22,572 bases of DNA from an uncultured Lachnospiraceae bacterium (GTDB lineage Bacteria > Bacillota > Clostridia > Lachnospirales > Lachnospiraceae), in the NCBI GenBank assembly GCA_937885345.1, contig CAKZZH010000062.1:1-22572 (forward strand). The letters run 5' to 3'. Shown one piece after another: positions 7,771 to 15,706 of this stretch (position 1 is the first letter of the stretch; every line of letters begins with the position of its first letter). The notes below the pieces were generated by a model. That model was not told the DNA's origin. It saw only the letters and a program-made list of their open reading frames with translations, and made no database searches. The position numbers and the translations under genes were made by a program.

Positions 7771-9519
7771 CTACTGTCCGTTCGCATATTGATAGGTTTT
7801 ATTGTCGTACATTCTCTTATCCGCAAGCAGGTAGGTCTGGTGTATACGCTCACTGCCCGCTCCTTCGGTCTCATGCCTGAATGCATAACCTGCCGCCGAC
7901 ATTATCTGCCATGCATTAAGCGAGGTCGTATTAAAGTCCATAAGGCGGTCATGAAGCCTTGCGATCCTCTGCATAACCTCTACCTCCGTAGATTCGGGAA
8001 TGATAACGATAAATTCATCGCCACCCATTCTTCCGCACAGACCTATATCTTCAAACACCGTCATAAGCGTGCCCGAGAAATATTTAAGCATTATATCACC
8101 GGTCGCATGACCATATTTATCATTAACAGCCTTAAGGCCGTTAAGATCGAGACTGATATAGCAGTAATCCACCTCATCGTTTTCGAGCTTATTCATATAA
8201 TCATCAACTTTGGCTCTGTTGGCAATGCCTGTAAGACCATCCTCATACGCCATTTTGATAAGGCCGCTGTTCTCTTTGGCATTGGCATAGGTATCGCTCG
8301 CGTTGATAAAGAAGTTGGCAAGCTGGAAGAACGAAAACAGCACGGGGCCGATCGCATAAATATTGTTTATGATCATTTCGGTAAACTGATTATGAGGAAT
8401 CAGTCCGCCGTAATAAGGTACGGCAAACACCATCGATATCATAACAAATGTGTTATTAACAACAAGTCCGATCGTGTTCATTTTAGCAGTTTCATCAAGT
8501 CTTCCTCCCTTAAAATCCAGGATTGACTTGATCATTACCACAATGATCGCAATCGATGAGGTTGCATAGCTTATCGGGCTTATCGTATACAGATATGCCA
8601 CTCCGGTAAAATGCAGCACCACTGCCACTATTGCAACAAGCACCGTCAGACCGGTAAGAATATAGTATGGTATTCTTCCCTTGACAGGTCTGCATATCTC
8701 CATGGATGAGAGAAGAAGCAATGGGCCGATAAGGAAAATGCATATATAGAACATGATGCTCATATAGGTTGCATCCATATACAGATATGAGATGTAATAC
8801 CTTGAATGAAGCATTACACCGATAAGAGCACACAGTACCGAGGTCCACAGATAACTTCTTGCAAAAGGCATCCATATATTCATCACAATGGCAATTATAA
8901 AGAAAATCATACCGAATATAATGAGGAATGCACCTACGGTAAGCGGCACTGCTCTCTTATGAACGAATATGACATCAAGATCTTTGCCGGCTCCGTAAAG
9001 AAGATCGGTTATGGGGGTATCAAGATTGTCTTTGCAGACTCTGAGAACTATCTTAAGTCGCTTGCCTGCCGAATCGTAAGGAAGCGAGATGATTCTGTGG
9101 TCGATACCTATATATCTTCCGTCAAATTGCCACGCATCCATATCACCGATATCATTCTCACTGTCATTCAGGGATGAATCTATCTCATTACCGTTTTTAC
9201 GGATAATAAGGTCATCATCAAGATAAATATCGTAAGCACAATACATACTGGTAAGCTGTATCGCGGGAACAGCCTCATCATCAAGCTTGGGGAGCACTGC
9301 CGATATCGTTACAACATCACCCGTATTAAGAAGATCGCCCTCAAGAAAGATGGAATCATTGGAATACCTGCCAAGATATTTGGTATTAAGAGAAACATCC
9401 CACCCTTCATCAAATTCATACACCGGATACTCGGCAGGCTTTGAGAGAGTAAAAAGTACCGTAATACCAAGCGTGACAAGTACTACCAAAAAGCATAGAA
9501 AGGTTATATCTTTCCTCAT
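7771..9519 (-). CDS. Membrane diguanylate cyclase (GGDEF), first of a tandem pair
   Basis: Predicted to make c-di-GMP from two GTP. A signal anchor lies at about 5-25, an extracellular beta-rich domain at about 30-185, and a multi-helix membrane block at about 190-405. The GGDEF domain follows: DGLTGIANR at 427-435, DLNGLKAVND at 458-467 (metal and guanine site), GGDEF at 499-503 and the C-terminal ADKRMYD. All catalytic motifs are intact, so activity is expected. The RxxD product-inhibition site that usually lies five residues before GGDEF is absent; the segment reads VFEDIGLCGRM. The gene overlaps the preceding cyclase gene by ATGA, so they are translationally coupled. The domain plan matches the next gene upstream and the kinase downstream of purA. 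Confidence 0.92.
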   Translation of the reverse strand: MRKDITFLCFLVVLVTLGITVLFTLSKPAEYPVYEFDEGWDVSLNTKYLGRYSNDSIFLEGDLLNTGDVVTISAVLPKLDDEAVPAIQLTSMYCAYDIYLDDDLIIRKNGNEIDSSLNDSENDIGDMDAWQFDGRYIGIDHRIISLPYDSAGKRLKIVLRVCKDNLDTPITDLLYGAGKDLDVIFVHKRAVPLTVGAFLIIFGMIFFIIAIVMNIWMPFARSYLWTSVLCALIGVMLHSRYYISYLYMDATYMSIMFYICIFLIGPLLLLSSMEICRPVKGRIPYYILTGLTVLVAIVAVVLHFTGVAYLYTISPISYATSSIAIIVVMIKSILDFKGGRLDETAKMNTIGLVVNNTFVMISMVFAVPYYGGLIPHNQFTEMIINNIYAIGPVLFSFFQLANFFINASDTYANAKENSGLIKMAYEDGLTGIANRAKVDDYMNKLENDEVDYCYISLDLNGLKAVNDKYGHATGDIMLKYFSGTLMTVFEDIGLCGRMGGDEFIVIIPESTEVEVMQRIARLHDRLMDFNTTSLNAWQIMSAAGYAFRHETEGAGSERIHQTYLLADKRMYDNKTYQYANGQ

Positions 9520-11312
9520 ACTTCTCCCCCCTTTCCGCCATCTCTGCCCTGATGATGCTCAGCCTTCATCTTGTACATCCTCGTGTCGGCAAGCATACAG
9601 GTTGACTGTACATTACCGTCGGGAATTTCAACAGAATCGGCATAACCCCAGGATGCTTCAAGTTTATAATCCATAAGAAGATTATTGCGTTTATCGATAT
9701 TACATTTAAAACGCGTAAGATGCGAAGGTATCTGAGACCCCTTCGTTCCTTCAACAATAACAATAAATTCGTCCCCGCCTATTCTGCCGACTATTCCGAG
9801 ATTGGAAAAGCTCTCGCTGAGCGCCGCAGCAAAATCGCAAAGCATGGCATCACCCATATGATGCCCTTTTTCATCATTGACAGTCTTTAAGTGGTCAAGA
9901 TCGAAACTGATTATCGCGCATCTTGCTCTGTCTTCTCTGAATTTATCAAGCACTCTGTCCGTATATGCTCTGTTATACAGTCCTGTAAGCTCGTCGCAAT
10001 AAGCAATTCCTTCAAGACTGTTACGAATATTATTCTGATTGATATTCGATACTCTGCTGAAGAAATAACTGATAACAGTGCAGACAACCAGAAGAAGCGA
10101 ACCGACATTGATAAAGAATCCTCTCGACAAGCCTCCGGATGTATTTCCTATCAGCCATGACATATACCACGCAAACATATCTAAGATCGCAAAAATGATC
10201 AAAAGGTCCACACCGATATTGATAATAACCGGTGCAAGTTCTGAGGTCCTGTAATTAAAGAAACTACCGGCCTTCTTCTCCGCTTCGGTGGCAACTTTCC
10301 CACTCTTACCCACTCCGGTGTCAAGACGTCCCTTGCTCTTTCTCAGTTGTTCATTGATCGTCATAATAATATGTGCCAAAGCAAGAAGCGCGGTAAATGC
10401 AATAAGAAGATGCGCGCCCTGCGGATATTCGAATATATATATGTCAAAGAAGAAGTGCGCCACGAGTCTTCCGACGGCATGGATCCCGGCAAAAATGAAC
10501 ACGAGCACATCCGGCACTCTGAGCATTTTACGGTTATCGTCAAAGCAGAAACAGCCTTGCACAAAGAACGGCATAAAATACAAACATGCATATTCAAATA
10601 TAATCACGAGTTTCTCATCCGCTATAAAATAAAATGCCATCTTGTTATAGAAAATAATATAGGCACCAAGATCAAGTATCAAAAGTGAATGGAAAAGCAT
10701 GTCCAGAGTGTTCCTGCGATCCGTTGTCATTGCAGGAACGGTAAGAAGCAGCGTTAAACCGAAAATAACAAGGAACATACCGATTATAAAAGGAAATTTG
10801 TGCTGCTGATTATAATAAATGGAGAGGTCTTCATAACTTCCGTAGAGCATAATGTCGGCATCGATCGTTATATCCGCGGATGCGGTAAAGACTATGAATA
10901 CCGCAAGAACCTCCTGGGCTTTTTCGATGGGAATATATACGATCGAAGGCGCTACATAAGCACCCTTCTCGCCAGACATTGCCTTCTCATAATCTTCCTC
11001 ACCATAGGTAAATACGAGTTCTTCCTTGACGAACGCTTCGACCTTGCAGCAATGAGTATTAAGAAGTATGCAAGGGGTTCCTATTTCGGTACGCGGGATT
11101 TCAAGCTTTACTCTTACGGTCTCACCCTTCTTAAGGGAAACGGTTGTGTAGAGTTCATCATCCACAAAAGCATGACCGCGCAGATCGGTAACCTCGTAAA
11201 CATATCCGGAATTCCATATGCCGCTTAAGTTCACAAGAAATAGCACTAGCGTCAAAACCGCTAATGCTATGCTCACTATTAACTTAACCCTTTTCTTATG
11301 CATACTCTCCAT
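9516..11312 (-). CDS. Membrane diguanylate cyclase (GGDEF), second of the tandem pair
   Basis: A 598-residue paralogue of the cyclase that follows it. An anchor helix lies at about 9-30, an extracellular domain at about 35-160, and a multi-helix membrane block at about 172-420, interrupted by a Lys/Gly-rich cytoplasmic loop at about 322-355. The GGDEF domain has DELTGLYNR at 440-448, DLDHLKTVND at 471-480, GGDEF at 512-516 and ADTRMY near 575-580. Catalytic motifs are intact; the RxxD inhibitory site is missing (segment SNLGIVGRI). It starts only 6 bases after the purB stop and no good ribosome site precedes the ATG at 11312. An internal ATG at codon 4 follows GGAG too closely to use, so translation probably depends on coupling with purB. 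The tail is Gly/Lys/Glu-rich. Confidence 0.9.
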   Translation of the reverse strand: MESMHKKRVKLIVSIALAVLTLVLFLVNLSGIWNSGYVYEVTDLRGHAFVDDELYTTVSLKKGETVRVKLEIPRTEIGTPCILLNTHCCKVEAFVKEELVFTYGEEDYEKAMSGEKGAYVAPSIVYIPIEKAQEVLAVFIVFTASADITIDADIMLYGSYEDLSIYYNQQHKFPFIIGMFLVIFGLTLLLTVPAMTTDRRNTLDMLFHSLLILDLGAYIIFYNKMAFYFIADEKLVIIFEYACLYFMPFFVQGCFCFDDNRKMLRVPDVLVFIFAGIHAVGRLVAHFFFDIYIFEYPQGAHLLIAFTALLALAHIIMTINEQLRKSKGRLDTGVGKSGKVATEAEKKAGSFFNYRTSELAPVIINIGVDLLIIFAILDMFAWYMSWLIGNTSGGLSRGFFINVGSLLLVVCTVISYFFSRVSNINQNNIRNSLEGIAYCDELTGLYNRAYTDRVLDKFREDRARCAIISFDLDHLKTVNDEKGHHMGDAMLCDFAAALSESFSNLGIVGRIGGDEFIVIVEGTKGSQIPSHLTRFKCNIDKRNNLLMDYKLEASWGYADSVEIPDGNVQSTCMLADTRMYKMKAEHHQGRDGGKGGEV

Positions 11313-11318
11313 GATCGA

Positions 11319-12761
11319 TCAAACATTAATCTCGGCTTTAACACCAAGGATGTCACTGTTATCCCTAAGTATGGGATCAACAACCTCGCACAAAAACTCC
11401 TCAACTTGCTTCGGGGCGCGTCCTACATAGTTGGACGGCTCGAGTTTGGACATAAGTCCTTCATATGTTACTCCGTACTGCTTAAAGAAAGGATCCGCAG
11501 CAACCAGCTCGATAAGGTTATTGTCAAGCCCCTCCTGCTTCACTCTTGCGCCCGCAGTCATGGAATGCTTTCTTATCGCTTCATGAAGCTCCTGTCTGTT
11601 GCCGCCTGCTTCTACAGCGTCCATAATAATATTCTCGGTCGCCATAAAAGGAAGCTCAGCCATAAGATGCTTCGTGATCACTTTATCGTATACAACAAGC
11701 CCGTCCACAATATTGAGATACAGATCGAGTATTCCGTCAACCGCAAGAAACGCCTCGGGTACGGACATTCTCTTGTTAGCGGAATCGTCAAGTGTTCTCT
11801 CAAACCACTGAGTCGAACTGGTAATTGCGGGATTAACCGCTTCGCAGATCACATAATTGGCAAGAGAAGCTATTCTCTCACTTCTCATGGGATTGCGCTT
11901 GTAAGCCATTGCAGATGAACCGATCTGATTCTTCTCAAAAGGCTCCTCTATCTCCTTAAGATGCTGAAGAAGTCTGATATCGTTGGAGAATTTGTGCGCG
12001 CTTGCAGCAATGCCCGCAAGTACGTTAAGAACTCTCGTGTCTACTTTTCGCGAATAAGTCTGTCCGGATACGGGATAGACATCATCAAAGCCCATTTTCT
12101 CGGCAATCTTGCGGTCAAGCTCGCGTACTTTCTCATGGTCACCGTGAAAAAGCTCGATAAAGCTTGCCTGAGTTCCGGTAGTTCCCTTGGAACCGAGAAG
12201 TTTCATAGAGGAGATAACATGGTCGATGTCATCAAGATCCAGAAGCAGTTCCTGCATCCAAAGTGTTGCTCTCTTGCCTACGGTTGTGGGCTGAGCAGGC
12301 TGAAAATGTGTAAACGCAAGTGTGGGAAGCTCCTTATATTTGCCCGCAAAACCGGCAAGTTCGTTAAGAACATTGATAAGCTTCTTACGAACAAGCTTAA
12401 GTCCCTCCGTCATCACTATAATATCGGTATTGTCGCCTACATAGCATGAGGTTGCTCCCCAGTGTATTATTCCTGCTGCCTTCGGGCACTGCTGTCCGTA
12501 AGCATACACATGACTCATAACATCGTGACGGACTTCCTTTTCTCTTGCCTTGGCAACATCGTAATTGATATCCTCGGCATGGCTCTTAAGTTCATCAACC
12601 TGCTCCTGAGTCACATTAAGACCAAGCTCCATCTCGCTCTCTGCAAGCGCGATCCAAAGTTTTCTCCATGTGCGGAATTTCTTGTCGGGTGAAAATATAT
12701 ACTGCATTTCCTTGCTTGCATAACGTTCTGCAAGCGGGGTCTGGTAAACATCTGTAGCCAC
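11319..12761 (-). CDS. purB: Adenylosuccinate lyase
   Basis: Fumarase/aspartase superfamily enzyme acting twice in purine synthesis: SAICAR to AICAR + fumarate, and adenylosuccinate to AMP + fumarate. Numbering from the chosen start: RHDVMSH near 78-84, the THFQPAQP segment with the catalytic His at about 152, and the flexible signature loop SSAMAYKRNP at about 282-291. The frame is open back to an ATG at 12797, but GTG at 12761 is preferred. ACGGAG sits eight bases before it, and the resulting start (VATDVYQTPLAERYASKEM) matches the usual beginning of Clostridial PurB, about 480 residues. It follows purC with a 77-base gap holding a short GC hairpin. Confidence 0.96.
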   Translation of the reverse strand: MATDVYQTPLAERYASKEMQYIFSPDKKFRTWRKLWIALAESEMELGLNVTQEQVDELKSHAEDINYDVAKAREKEVRHDVMSHVYAYGQQCPKAAGIIHWGATSCYVGDNTDIIVMTEGLKLVRKKLINVLNELAGFAGKYKELPTLAFTHFQPAQPTTVGKRATLWMQELLLDLDDIDHVISSMKLLGSKGTTGTQASFIELFHGDHEKVRELDRKIAEKMGFDDVYPVSGQTYSRKVDTRVLNVLAGIAASAHKFSNDIRLLQHLKEIEEPFEKNQIGSSAMAYKRNPMRSERIASLANYVICEAVNPAITSSTQWFERTLDDSANKRMSVPEAFLAVDGILDLYLNIVDGLVVYDKVITKHLMAELPFMATENIIMDAVEAGGNRQELHEAIRKHSMTAGARVKQEGLDNNLIELVAADPFFKQYGVTYEGLMSKLEPSNYVGRAPKQVEEFLCEVVDPILRDNSDILGVKAEINV

Positions 12762-12798
12762 TTTAAATTCTCCGTTTCTTAGTATTAAAATATTCATT

Positions 12799-12815
12799 CC
12801 GGGCCGTATACCCGG
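12799..12815 (-). other. GC hairpin between purC and purB
   Basis: Minus strand CCGGG, loop TATACGG, CCCGG (12815-12799), followed by an A/T-rich but not U-only stretch. It is too weak for a confident terminator. It could act as partial attenuation or as an mRNA end-protecting element that sets the purC to purB ratio. Confidence 0.4.
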
Positions 12816-12838
12816 GCACGTCGTTCGTAAACTACATA

Positions 12839-13714
12839 TCAGGAAAACTTCTTGCCGGTAAGAAGTTCGAATGCCTCAATATATTTGGAAATCGTTCTCT
12901 CGACAACATCCTCGGGAAGTGTAAGATTATTGTCGGGATTGGCCTTAAGCCAGTCTCTTACATACTGCTTATCGAAGGAAGGCTGAGCCTTACCGCTCTC
13001 ATAGCCTTCAAGAGGCCAGAAACGCGAGCTGTCGGGAGTGAGCATCTCATCTCCGATAACAACATTGCCGTTTTCGTCAAGACCAAATTCGAATTTGGTA
13101 TCCGCAATTATGATACCCTTTGTAAGCGCATAATCGGCGCATTTTTTGTAAAGTGCGACCGTCTTATCTCTGAGCTGCTTAGCGTAATCCTCGCCCTTTT
13201 CATCACCGTAGATACCCTTAAGTATCTCAACACTCTTATCGAAGGAGATGTTCTCATCATGCTCGCCGAGCTCAGCCTTGGTGCTCGGCGTGTAGATGGG
13301 CTCAGGGAGCTTGTCGGACTCTTTGAGTCCCTCGGGAAGCTTGATACCGCAAACAGTACCGTTCTCCTTGTAGCTTGCCCAACCGCTTCCGGTGATATAC
13401 CCTCTTACAATGCATTCGATGGGGAGCATCTCAAGCTTCTTAACCATCATGGTTCTTCCCGCAAATTTCTCGTTATTGAAGAACTCGGGCATTTTAGCAA
13501 CATCACAGGTGATCACGTGATTGGGAACGACATCCTTTGTGTAATCAAACCAGAACTGTGAAATACCGGTAAGGATTTTACCTTTATTGGTGATAAGATT
13601 CTTAAGTATGTTATCGAAGGCCGATATTCTGTCGGTTGCGACGAGAATTATCGAATCTCCGTTATCATAGATTTCACGAACTTTGCCCTCTTTAAACGGC
13701 TCAAATGTCTGCAT
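12839..13714 (-). CDS. purC: SAICAR synthetase (phosphoribosylaminoimidazole-succinocarboxamide synthase)
   Basis: Ligates aspartate to CAIR using ATP, the step just before PurB in de novo purine synthesis. Seen: EGKVREIYD near the N-terminus (about 8-16), VATDRISAFD (about 25-34), the ATP and substrate region ECIVRGYITGSGW, and DTKFEFG with DEMLTPDSSRFW, all typical of PurC. The length of 291 residues is normal for the stand-alone long form. The frame extends to 13798, but ATG 13714 is chosen because GGAGGAT stands about seven bases upstream and the longer frame crosses the -10 box and promoter. It is the first gene of a purC-purB-cyclase-cyclase series. Confidence 0.96.
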   Translation of the reverse strand: MQTFEPFKEGKVREIYDNGDSIILVATDRISAFDNILKNLITNKGKILTGISQFWFDYTKDVVPNHVITCDVAKMPEFFNNEKFAGRTMMVKKLEMLPIECIVRGYITGSGWASYKENGTVCGIKLPEGLKESDKLPEPIYTPSTKAELGEHDENISFDKSVEILKGIYGDEKGEDYAKQLRDKTVALYKKCADYALTKGIIIADTKFEFGLDENGNVVIGDEMLTPDSSRFWPLEGYESGKAQPSFDKQYVRDWLKANPDNNLTLPEDVVERTISKYIEAFELLTGKKFS

Positions 13715-13769
13715 TGTGGTATCCTCCATCGACTTGTTTCTTATATAAATGCATAAAAATGTATAAAAT

Positions 13770-13798
13770 ATTATATTATAACGTTTTCGCAATATCAA
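13770..13798 (-). promoter_or_regulatory. Promoter of purC-purB-cyclase series
   Basis: Minus strand TTGATA (13798-13793), a 17-base spacer and TATAAT (13775-13770); a second TATAAT overlaps at 13780-13775 with a non-ideal spacer of 12. The leader is about 50 bases and shows no purine riboswitch fold that I can recognise. Confidence 0.75.
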
Positions 13799-13875
13799 GG
13801 TCGAAATATGCTGAAATCAGGAAGAAATTGTCATCAAATGTACACTATTACGACTCTGATCAGACGGTCAAAAAG

Positions 13876-15219
13876 CTACGGGTTCATTCTCATAACATGA
13901 TTGATATACTTCATGTCGTCTTCGGTAAGATTTCTTTTGATATTATCCGATAAAATATATCCCCTCGAACCTGAGGCCTTGGCTCTGGCAATCCTAAGGA
14001 TCACGTTGATGACATATTTAAGCGAACCGGCATACTCATTTCCGATCTCGCCGATCCCGAACATATGCAGTATACTGCGCGCCTCAAATTCCGCTTCCTT
14101 CTTCTTCATCCCGTGAGTCAGAACAAGCACAAGCGACAGATTGTAAAGGCATTTTTCACCGGTAAGCAGCGGGTAAATATCGGTTATATATTCCTTTTGG
14201 GTAACATCGTAAATACCGGTCACAGCCTCGAATCTTGTTCGATATGTTATGAAAACGGTAAGAAGGTAAGCTGCGATGATTATAAGGCGCGCAAGCCAGG
14301 AATTCTCCAGCCCGAACGAATGCGGAATTGCGATCATCCCGGCGATCATCCCCACGAATACCGCAGCGATCACAGGTAAGATCAGCGCATTACTGATAAA
14401 ATAAGCATATATCTTTTTATCGCTTCTGCAGGTCAGGAAAACCCTGAAATAATCCTTCATCGAGCGGTAGATCCTTATCAGGATAAAATATGTAAGTATC
14501 ACAAAAAGAACCATAAATACAACAATTGCGATCCACATAAGAATCCTGTGTTCCATAACCGTACTTGCAGTAAAATAATCCGACAAAGCATACACCTTTC
14601 CGAGCGCTGTAAGCTCGGCGAATGCCGCGCTGTCCCTCCCTATACCTTTTACAAAAAAGCCGTTATAGGAAAAGCCCTCAGCCTCCAAAACTGCCGGAGA
14701 AGAGGTTATATATACCTCATCCTCGAAGTTGAGCGTCCTGAACAAGATAAAATTGGCAGCGCCCTCAGCTTTAAGAAGATGACTGTCCCGGCCACACAGA
14801 TAATTCCCTTCAAGTCTTCCGTCGATCGGATAACCGGGGTTATTATCAGGCTGAAGATAGGGATTGATTTCAAGATGAAAAGACTCTGCGTCCTCCTTGC
14901 TCAAATAATAAAATGACTCATCTTCATCTGTGAAAAGACGGACCGGCTGATAGGCAATGTGATCCGACAACTTGTATTTGTCGACAAATTCCCGCACTTT
15001 GGCGCCGTTTGTGGTGCACATAACATAGTAGCCGTCCATATAATCCGAAAGCATATTGACGGCAGCCATTTCGTTATTTGTCCTCGGAATAAGAGACATC
15101 GAAAAACTGAGCATCGCGATAGTTATAAAATAAGGCACCACAAGCAATATCTGCTTATACAGTGCCTTAGTCCACATATTTAACACTTCTACCAAAGGCG
15201 AATAATAACAATTGTTCAT
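13876..15219 (-). CDS. FtsX/MacB-like permease with a degenerate ABC-ATPase-like tail
   Basis: Not a named family that I know. The topology is that of FtsX-type permeases: helix 1 at about 22-44, a large extracellular domain at about 45-226, then helices 2 to 4 at about 227-251, 273-298 and 308-326. After these comes a cytoplasmic tail of about 110 residues that reads like the second half of an ABC ATPase. NLSLVLVLTHGMKKKEAEFEA resembles the helical region ENVxLPLxxxGMSKKEAxxRA, SILHMFGIGEIGNEYAGSL stands where LLxxVGLxxxxxxxPxxLSGG belongs, ILRIARAKASGSRGYILSDN stands where VAIARALxxxPxxLLADEP belongs. The Walker A half is absent, LSGGQ has become AGSLK and the Walker B end is ILSDN, so it cannot hydrolyse ATP. 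The ribosome site AGGAAG fits ATG 15219. It lies 42 bases behind sufU and probably shares the SUF transcript. The ABC likeness is my reading by eye. Confidence 0.72.
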   Translation of the reverse strand: MNNCYYSPLVEVLNMWTKALYKQILLVVPYFITIAMLSFSMSLIPRTNNEMAAVNMLSDYMDGYYVMCTTNGAKVREFVDKYKLSDHIAYQPVRLFTDEDESFYYLSKEDAESFHLEINPYLQPDNNPGYPIDGRLEGNYLCGRDSHLLKAEGAANFILFRTLNFEDEVYITSSPAVLEAEGFSYNGFFVKGIGRDSAAFAELTALGKVYALSDYFTASTVMEHRILMWIAIVVFMVLFVILTYFILIRIYRSMKDYFRVFLTCRSDKKIYAYFISNALILPVIAAVFVGMIAGMIAIPHSFGLENSWLARLIIIAAYLLTVFITYRTRFEAVTGIYDVTQKEYITDIYPLLTGEKCLYNLSLVLVLTHGMKKKEAEFEARSILHMFGIGEIGNEYAGSLKYVINVILRIARAKASGSRGYILSDNIKRNLTEDDMKYINHVMRMNP

Positions 15220-15254
15220 TTACTCTTCCTTGTATCCGTTATTTATTCTTCGTA

Positions 15255-15270
15255 GAGGAAATCATTCCTC
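15255..15270 (-). other. Hairpin around the sufU stop codon
   Basis: Minus strand GAGGAA, loop TGAT, TTCCTC (15270-15255). The TGA in the loop is the sufU stop. No U-tract follows, so it is not a terminator; it may stabilise the sufU message or limit flow into the next gene. Confidence 0.45.
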
Positions 15271-15705
15271 GGGCTGTTCCTCTTTGTAACCGAGCATCTC
15301 ACCAAGCGTACGCCAGCCGAGAACTGCGCATTTTACCCTGGAGGGCATGTGCGAAATGTCCTGAAGAACGCCGGCTTCCTCAAGTTCGTCCCTCTCTTCA
15401 TCGGTTATCTCGCCCTTTATCATTCGCATAAAAATCTCGCGCAGGCGAAGCGCCTCTTCCACCGGTTTGCCGATCACAAGGTCCAGCATCATATCGGCCG
15501 AAGCCTGTGAAACGGCGCATCCGTCACCGATGTAAGCGCCGTCCTTGACCACTCCGTCCTCGACTTTGAGCTGAAGCACTACATCATCACCGCAGGAAGG
15601 ATTTACGCCTTCAAGGGCCATATTGGCATCTTCAAGCTTGTATTTATGCGCCGGGTGCATATTGTGATCGGTAAGTATCTCATTGTAAAAAGTCTTATTA
15701 TCCAT
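15262..15705 (-). CDS. sufU: SUF iron-sulfur assembly scaffold/sulfur acceptor SufU
   Basis: A 147-residue cytoplasmic partner of SufS. SufU proteins of Gram-positive bacteria accept persulfide sulfur from SufS using a zinc-bound cysteine site. The three conserved cysteines are seen: NPSCGDD (about residue 40, with the neighbouring Asp), GDGCAVSQASADMM (about 65) and VKCAVLGW (near 125). The start is ATG 15705, one base after the sufS stop (TAAGATG), so translation is coupled; the longer frame to 15750 lies inside sufS. It is the last of the canonical SUF genes. The acidic tail (KEEQPEE) is typical. Confidence 0.93.
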   Translation of the reverse strand: MDNKTFYNEILTDHNMHPAHKYKLEDANMALEGVNPSCGDDVVLQLKVEDGVVKDGAYIGDGCAVSQASADMMLDLVIGKPVEEALRLREIFMRMIKGEITDEERDELEEAGVLQDISHMPSRVKCAVLGWRTLGEMLGYKEEQPEE

Positions 15706-15706
15706 C

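Noticed and set aside
13715..13770. Purine riboswitch before purC
   Set aside because: The leader is only about 50 bases and AT-rich, without the paired loops a purine aptamer needs.
13800..13875. Terminator after the permease-like gene
   Set aside because: There is a palindrome TCTGATCAGA, but no loop-forming GC stem with a U-tract, so read-through toward purC remains possible.
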